A stretch of 64,000 nucleotides of DNA from positions 248,001-312,000 of the forward strand of contig DATGIL010000022.1 in assembly GCA_035295745.1 (NCBI GenBank), given 5' to 3'. The position numbers were made by a program, and so were the translations under genes. A model generated the notes under the pieces. That model did no database searches. It was not told the DNA's origin and saw nothing but the letters and a program-made list of their open reading frames with translations. Below are positions 59,683 through 64,000 of the stretch, piece by piece. The number at the start of each line of letters is the position of its first letter. The first letter of the stretch is position 1. The stretch is from JAIQFL01 sp035295745 (GTDB lineage Bacteria; Acidobacteriota; Terriglobia; Bryobacterales; Bryobacteraceae).

Positions 59683-59922
59683 TTACGTGCGGTGTTCCTG
59701 TGGGCAGCACTGCGCTTGCGGAGTTTTGGGATTCGCGAGCATCAGGCTGAACAGGAAGCGTTCGATGGGGCTCAGCCTCGTGCCGGCCTGCTGCAGATCG
59801 CGATAGTTATTGCGGAAGCTCTGCGCGGACGATACGATCCGGTTCAACGCCGGCGAGGTATGCACGGCCGTGGCGGTTAACCCCAGCGCCATGATCGCGA
59901 TAATGGAAGTTCTTCGTATCAT
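59683..59922 (-). CDS. Small exported protein of unknown function
   Basis: A 79-residue protein with a clear signal peptide (TSIIAIMALGLTATAVHTSP) and a helical mature part that ends ERFLFSLMLANPKTPQA. I have the impression that related small proteins occur in other Acidobacteria, but cannot name a family. No close partner; the gene lies between the second paralogue and an exported protein of the same strand. Confidence 0.5.
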   Translation of the reverse strand: MIRRTSIIAIMALGLTATAVHTSPALNRIVSSAQSFRNNYRDLQQAGTRLSPIERFLFSLMLANPKTPQAQCCPQEHRT

Positions 59923-60129
59923 CTCTGCTATCTAAGACGACGATCCCCGCCCTCCCGTTAGCCCCAATCCCCACGTTAAGAGCTTTTTACATAGGTGCGC
60001 TGGTACCCCTTTCGGAAGGTCAAAGGACAACCACGGCCGAAACTGAAGTGAAAAGTGGGATTTACGGCGGGTCGCGATCCTTAATTTGCTTTACTGGCAG
60101 GCGCTTGGGAATGGCGGCGTCAAGTCGCG

Positions 60130-60966
60130 TCAGCGTCCGGCGCCCGCGTCCTGGGCGAAAGTCACCGTCGTGTTCACATCCGTGCGGCGAAAATCGCTGT
60201 TCGTAACGTTGATCGATACTACTTGTTTGAAGAAGAACAACGCACGCACCGAGAACTCTCCACCGAAGCCCGATGGAAACCACACTCCGTCCGCCAGCCG
60301 CTGATAACTGACGGTAAACCCGATGCCATGTACGCTCGTCCCCAGCAGAATGCGTACCGGCAGCGGAATGCCGACCGTGAGATCGGTGGACACTCGCACC
60401 GGCTGAAACTCCTCGGCATCGATCAGCGCTTCGCCCCTCCAAATGCCCTGGTTTCCGGAGGCGTCCTTCTGTTTGTTGGGGCGGAATGTCACGCGATAGA
60501 TCTTGCGCCCGGCCCGCATTTCCGTACCTGCGAGCTTGTACTCGTAAAGACGTTGTTCCTCCGACGTGAGCGGGAAAAGCCCGCGCGGTACCCCATCCTT
60601 CGTCTTTCCGAGCGACGTGCTGAAAGAGTCGCCCTCACTTCCCGTGGTCACGGACAGGCTCTCGCCCGAGCCACCGCTGAAACTGACATTGCAGCGGCTC
60701 ACGTCGCCATCCTTCGCCGGGTTAACTGGCCGGCGTTCGATGCCTTCCGCCATCGGAACAACCGTGTATTCGCGCCGTTGCTCGCACGTGGTCTTGCCGT
60801 TCGATTGATGCATCGCCACCAGTTCCTGCTGGCGGTACACAAACTGCTTCCGGGCCTCCACAGATTTCGCCTGATTGGCAGCGACGCGGCCCATGATCTC
60901 CTCGATCGAGGCCGCCTGAGAGAATCCCGCTGACGCCGCAACGAGGACCCACAGTATCCGCTTCAT
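60130..60966 (-). CDS. Exported protein of unknown function, beta-rich
   Basis: A 278-residue protein with a signal peptide (MKRILWVLVAASAGFSQA). The mature part starts with IEEIMGRVAANQAKSVEAR, then alternates strands with KIYRVTFRPNKQKDASGNQG, RGEALIDAEEFQPVRVSTDL and a final set of strands. The way a sugar- or lipid-binding sheet pairs with ALIDAEEFQPVRV resembles outer-membrane lipoprotein-sorting or RseB-like proteins, but this is only fold-level. The start was moved 20 codons downstream of the longest frame because the leader begins there. Confidence 0.7.
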   Translation of the reverse strand: MKRILWVLVAASAGFSQAASIEEIMGRVAANQAKSVEARKQFVYRQQELVAMHQSNGKTTCEQRREYTVVPMAEGIERRPVNPAKDGDVSRCNVSFSGGSGESLSVTTGSEGDSFSTSLGKTKDGVPRGLFPLTSEEQRLYEYKLAGTEMRAGRKIYRVTFRPNKQKDASGNQGIWRGEALIDAEEFQPVRVSTDLTVGIPLPVRILLGTSVHGIGFTVSYQRLADGVWFPSGFGGEFSVRALFFFKQVVSINVTNSDFRRTDVNTTVTFAQDAGAGR

Positions 60967-61090
60967 ATTCCTCAATACGACGATATGCCGTCGAAGAACG
61001 CAGACCATGGCGCCTCGTCGCGCCACACGGACCTTGATGGCCGATCAGGATGCCCTTGCAAGGGACCGGCATCAGTCATGGGATGACGGC

Positions 61091-61411
61091 TCAGATCCTC
61101 TTGTACTTGATCGTTCGATTCTGGTCGTCGGTCAATTCCAGTTCCGTGGACGTCACCTTGACCTTGGCTTTCGTCGATCTGCCGCCCATCAACCACTCCA
61201 ATTCGTCCCCGTTCAACTTGTAGTTGCCCCGCATCGTCTGCCCCATCATCGTTACCGACGCGGTTCCATCGTCTTTGAACTCCGCGGTCATTTTCATAGG
61301 AGCGTTTTGCACCTCCCACTTGCCCAGGATCAGGCTCTGAGGACTGGAGCCGCAGGCAGATAGAAGCAGAACCACGCAGGCTACTAACAGGACACACGAC
61401 TTCACTTTCAT
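61091..61411 (-). CDS. Small lipoprotein
   Basis: A 106-residue protein. KSCVLLVACVVLLLSACGSS gives a clear lipobox (LSAC), so the mature protein is anchored by a lipid-modified Cys. The body reads LILGKWEVQN, then MTAEFKDDGTASVTMMGQTM and ends in DDQNRTIKYKRI, a lipocalin-like or DUF-type beta barrel: a LGxW opening followed by a FxxDGT strand. GGGAGG lies six bases before the ATG at 61411. Function unknown. Confidence 0.75.
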   Translation of the reverse strand: MKVKSCVLLVACVVLLLSACGSSPQSLILGKWEVQNAPMKMTAEFKDDGTASVTMMGQTMRGNYKLNGDELEWLMGGRSTKAKVKVTSTELELTDDQNRTIKYKRI

Positions 61412-61630
61412 GCTAACCTCCCGGAAGCTATCCAAAGTCAGTACTAAAATCGAGGCTTGCCAGATCAGCCTTCCGGCCTAACAGTGTAGCGTCTCCCGAT
61501 CCTTCTGCATCGCCTGGTCCACCAACGTTAACCGCGAGGGCGAGTTTGGGTGGCGCCCCTTCCTTTGCCAACAACGCTTGCCACTACACCCACTCTTGTG
61601 CCCGATGGTGAAGGGAGTTACTGTGCCGTC

Positions 61631-62929
61631 GTGACCACGCTTTGTCCGCGTTTGCTGTTACTTCTCGCTACCTCATGGGCGGCGGCCCGTGCCGGATCGA
61701 ATCCGCCTGAGTCGTTTTCTCAGGCGCGTGCCATGGATCACGTTCGTGCTTTGGCCGCCTTGAAAAGCCGGACCGCCGGGACACCAGGCGAGTCGAGAGC
61801 GATCCGCTACGTGCACGAGCAGCTACGTCACGCTGCCGTCGACGTTCAAACCGAATCGTTCCTCTTTCGCTCCTACCACCTGGACCGGGCAACCCTGCGT
61901 GTGGGTGCCGTGAGCGTTCAGCCTATCCGCGTCGAGTTCGATCCGTATCAGGGGGCCACGGAGATCCGCGGCCGCGTCGCCCTACTTACGGCCGCAATGG
62001 CAAACGGAGAGAGCGGCATGATGGGCGATCTCTCGCAACGAATCGTGGTGACCACCGGCGATGCACGGGATTACCGCATCGCCGCTCACCAGCCCGCCGC
62101 TATCGTCTTCGTCTCCGATAACGATTTCGAGAGGCTCAAGCCGACGGCGGCGGATCTTGCAGAACTCGTCTTGAACGGCCAGGTGCGGACTCTACGGAGC
62201 GCGAATCTGGTCGCGACGACGCGGAACTCCAGCGCGCTTCGCGAAATCATCGTATCGGCGCACGTTGATTCGGCCGGTACGCCCGGCGCGCAAGATAACG
62301 CATCGGGAGTCGCGGTGCTTCTCGAGTTGGCCCGCACGCTGCCGAAGTTGCACCTGCCATATCGATTGCGTTTCGTCTTTTTCGGCGCAGAGGAGTTCGG
62401 CCTTCTCGGGTCCCAGGCCTACCTGGACCACCACCGGGAAGACCTTCAGCGATGCGCGCTCCTGTTCAATATGGACTCTGTGGGCGGCAGGGATATCTGG
62501 ATCGACATGAGGGACGGAGTGCAAAACCTTCCGCCCCACAAGGCATTCAGCCGGCATCCCCAGGAGGATCTCGACAAGGCAGATGACGACTTCACAGGAC
62601 GTTGGACGTTGCTCCGCACCGCAAACGAATCGTCCGATACGTCCAACGTTCCACCATGGCTCCAGCAAGCGATCCGGGACTCCGCCCGGGAACTTGGATA
62701 TCGCATCAACGAGGGCCGCGGCGCCAGTTCCGACCATCGGACCTTTGCCGCCGCCGGCATCGTGGCGACCGACATCGCGATTGGTGGAATCAAAAGCCAT
62801 ACCCCCGACGACGTACCAGCACAGATCATCCCGTCGAGCTTGGAACAGGCTGCGCGCATAGTGACCGGCGTTGTCATTCGCAGTATCGCCGCCCTTAACT
62901 CGCCGGCCTCGACGCAGACTATACAATGA
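61631..62929 (+). CDS. M28-family metallopeptidase, exported
   Basis: About 432 residues. After a hydrophobic leader (PRLLLLLATSWAAARAG) the enzyme has the M28 metal set: AHVDSAGTPGAQDNASG (His and Asp), FGAEEFGLLGS (two Glu), FNMDSVGG (Asp) and SSDHRTF (His). The first-domain insert around ATTRNSSALREIIVSAH fits peptidases acting on amino-terminal residues. I chose the GTG at 61631 because the leader follows; a GTG 27 codons earlier and other codons are also possible, and no ribosome site is convincing. It overlaps the amidinotransferase start by four bases. Confidence 0.85.
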   Translation: MTTLCPRLLLLLATSWAAARAGSNPPESFSQARAMDHVRALAALKSRTAGTPGESRAIRYVHEQLRHAAVDVQTESFLFRSYHLDRATLRVGAVSVQPIRVEFDPYQGATEIRGRVALLTAAMANGESGMMGDLSQRIVVTTGDARDYRIAAHQPAAIVFVSDNDFERLKPTAADLAELVLNGQVRTLRSANLVATTRNSSALREIIVSAHVDSAGTPGAQDNASGVAVLLELARTLPKLHLPYRLRFVFFGAEEFGLLGSQAYLDHHREDLQRCALLFNMDSVGGRDIWIDMRDGVQNLPPHKAFSRHPQEDLDKADDDFTGRWTLLRTANESSDTSNVPPWLQQAIRDSARELGYRINEGRGASSDHRTFAAAGIVATDIAIGGIKSHTPDDVPAQIIPSSLEQAARIVTGVVIRSIAALNSPASTQTIQ

Positions 62930-64000
62930 ACGGCGACGGACCGATCAGCATGAGCCTTGTGAATTCATGGAACGAATGGGACCCGCTCCAGGAGGTCGTC
63001 GTCGGAACCGCTCGCGGCGCGGCCGATATCGCGTATGAACCAGCGCTGTCGCCCTATTTCCCGGCGGGGCCTCCCGATTACCATTCCGGTGGATCTCGGG
63101 TGCCCCAGGAACTGGTGGATGAGGGCGAGCGCCAACTCGACGCGTTCGCTCACCTTCTCGACGGTCTGGGAATCTGCGTACAGCGGCCGGATGTCGTCGA
63201 CCACGGCAGTCCTGTGAAGACGCCGGATTGGTCGGTGCCAAGCGGTCACGCGAATGCCTGCCCACGAGACCTGTTGCTGGTGATCGGAGACGAAATTATC
63301 GAAGCGCCCATGGCTCAACGCGCCCGTTACTTTGAATTTCGTCCGTACCGCAGATTGATCAAACAATATTTTCGAAGCGGCGCCCGCTGGACCACGGCGC
63401 CGAAATCGCTCATGTCCGAGGAACTGTATCGCCGGCGCGACGAAACCAAGGCCGGCCCCTTCGACTTTGAATCCGAATCACTGTTGACCGAATTCGAACC
63501 TGCCTTTGATGCGGCGTGTTTCACGCGCTTCGGCCGCGACATCTTTTGGCAGCCGGACCTCGTCAGCAATGATTTCGGGGCGGAGTGGCTTCGACGGCAT
63601 CTGGGTCCGCAGTTTCGAATCCATCGGGCGAGGTTTCGCGAGCCACTTCCCACTCACATCGATACAACGCTGGTCCCGGTGCGGCCCGGCGTCGTCCTGA
63701 CAAATCCTCATCGTCCGTGCGTCGATCACACCCTGGAACTGTTCCACGAGAACGGATGGCGAACGGTGCCCGCGCCACCGTCCGTGAGAACCGGCCGCGC
63801 ACCTTCGAGGGACGTCAGCAACTGGATCTCGATGAACATCCTGATGCTGGATGAGCGGACCGCAGTGGTCGAACAGTCGGAACGCCCGATGATGGATCTG
63901 TTGCGCTCGCTCGGCTGCGAAGTAGTCCCATGTGCATTCGACCGGGTGTATCCGTTCGGCGGAGGATTTCACTGTTGTACCGCGGACATCCGCCGAGAGG
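62926..64000 (+). CDS. Glycine/inosamine-type amidinotransferase, truncated by the window end
   Basis: The gene starts in a four-base overlap with the peptidase stop and runs off the end after 358 residues. It has the amidinotransferase fold: SWNEWDPLQEVVVGTARGA at the start, FGRDIFWQPDLVSNDFGAEW, PTHIDTTLVPVRPG, SMNILMLDER and the closing GGGFHCCTADIRR. The catalytic triad Asp205, His244 and Cys350 is in place. It transfers an amidino group from arginine, giving guanidinoacetate or a similar guanidino compound plus ornithine. The family's last 15-20 residues lie outside the window. A second ATG (codon 9) is possible. Confidence 0.9.
   Translation, partial: MNGDGPISMSLVNSWNEWDPLQEVVVGTARGAADIAYEPALSPYFPAGPPDYHSGGSRVPQELVDEGERQLDAFAHLLDGLGICVQRPDVVDHGSPVKTPDWSVPSGHANACPRDLLLVIGDEIIEAPMAQRARYFEFRPYRRLIKQYFRSGARWTTAPKSLMSEELYRRRDETKAGPFDFESESLLTEFEPAFDAACFTRFGRDIFWQPDLVSNDFGAEWLRRHLGPQFRIHRARFREPLPTHIDTTLVPVRPGVVLTNPHRPCVDHTLELFHENGWRTVPAPPSVRTGRAPSRDVSNWISMNILMLDERTAVVEQSERPMMDLLRSLGCEVVPCAFDRVYPFGGGFHCCTADIRRE

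Noticed and set aside
1..64000. tRNA, rRNA, riboswitch or phage genes
   Set aside because: I looked for cloverleaf-like segments, conserved rRNA words and phage structural genes while reading and recognised none; without a covariance search small RNAs may have been missed.

Overview
The window looks like chromosomal DNA of a soil Acidobacteriota, most likely a Bryobacterales/Solibacter-type genome. The signs are family-level and read from the sequence: high GC, two very large Oar-like TonB-dependent receptors with an N-terminal carboxypeptidase-regulatory fold, an ADOP-type (MacB-like) permease behind a PadR regulator, the tail of a TIGR03435 protein, a PSD1 cytochrome/DUF1501 pair, a DUF4383 protein, many secreted proteins of unknown function, and structured intergenic repeats. 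I saw no rRNA, tRNA, CRISPR array, prophage or replication origin.

Layout. 1-1022: a decayed zone with the end of a TIGR03435 gene, an ADOP permease fossil, a structured repeat and a broken metallopeptidase-like gene. 1023-8156: a complete TetR-TolC-YbhGFSR-like drug exporter operon with a strong promoter buried in a palindrome. 8158-11313 (minus): a secreted protein, an Rpn-type PD-(D/E)XK protein, a conserved unknown membrane-anchored protein and a DUF4383 protein. 11359-16224 (plus): a GMC oxidoreductase, a polytopic GT-C-like protein, an IS5 remnant and a DUF6282 metal-dependent hydrolase. 16488-19799 (minus): Oar-like receptor 1. 20041-23392 (plus): a three-gene operon of DUF362 protein, unknown exported protein and secreted deacetylase. 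23543-27825 (minus): an acyl-CoA dehydratase activase/HgdB-like protein split over two overlapping genes.

27965-30944 (minus): ADOP permease plus PadR. 31093-31896: PhnX. 31904-37077 (minus): a pentose operon, lacI-type regulator, isomerase, ribulokinase, AraD epimerase, with a LacI-type operator after the regulator gene and a 305-base repeat region between isomerase and kinase. The regulator is divergent from Oar-like receptor 2 (37198-41097), so uptake and catabolism may be co-regulated. 41338-46608: an IS5 fossil, a Tat-type aldo/keto reductase and a PSD1/DUF1501 pair. 46645-47121: a tandem array of 99-base hairpin units. 47144-50269 (minus): subtilisin-like protease and a nucleotidyltransferase/small-protein pair. 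50397-53070: overlapping folD-coaE-HtrA operon. 53116-56405 (minus): AT-hook-like small protein, APC amino-acid permease, sodium:solute symporter. 56717-59640: two tandem secreted paralogues. 59683-61411 (minus): three small exported proteins. 61631-64000: M28 peptidase overlapping a glycine amidinotransferase that runs off the window.

Limits: all functions come from reading motifs by eye. Family names are recalled knowledge. Residue positions are hand counts. Promoter, operator and terminator calls are pattern-based.
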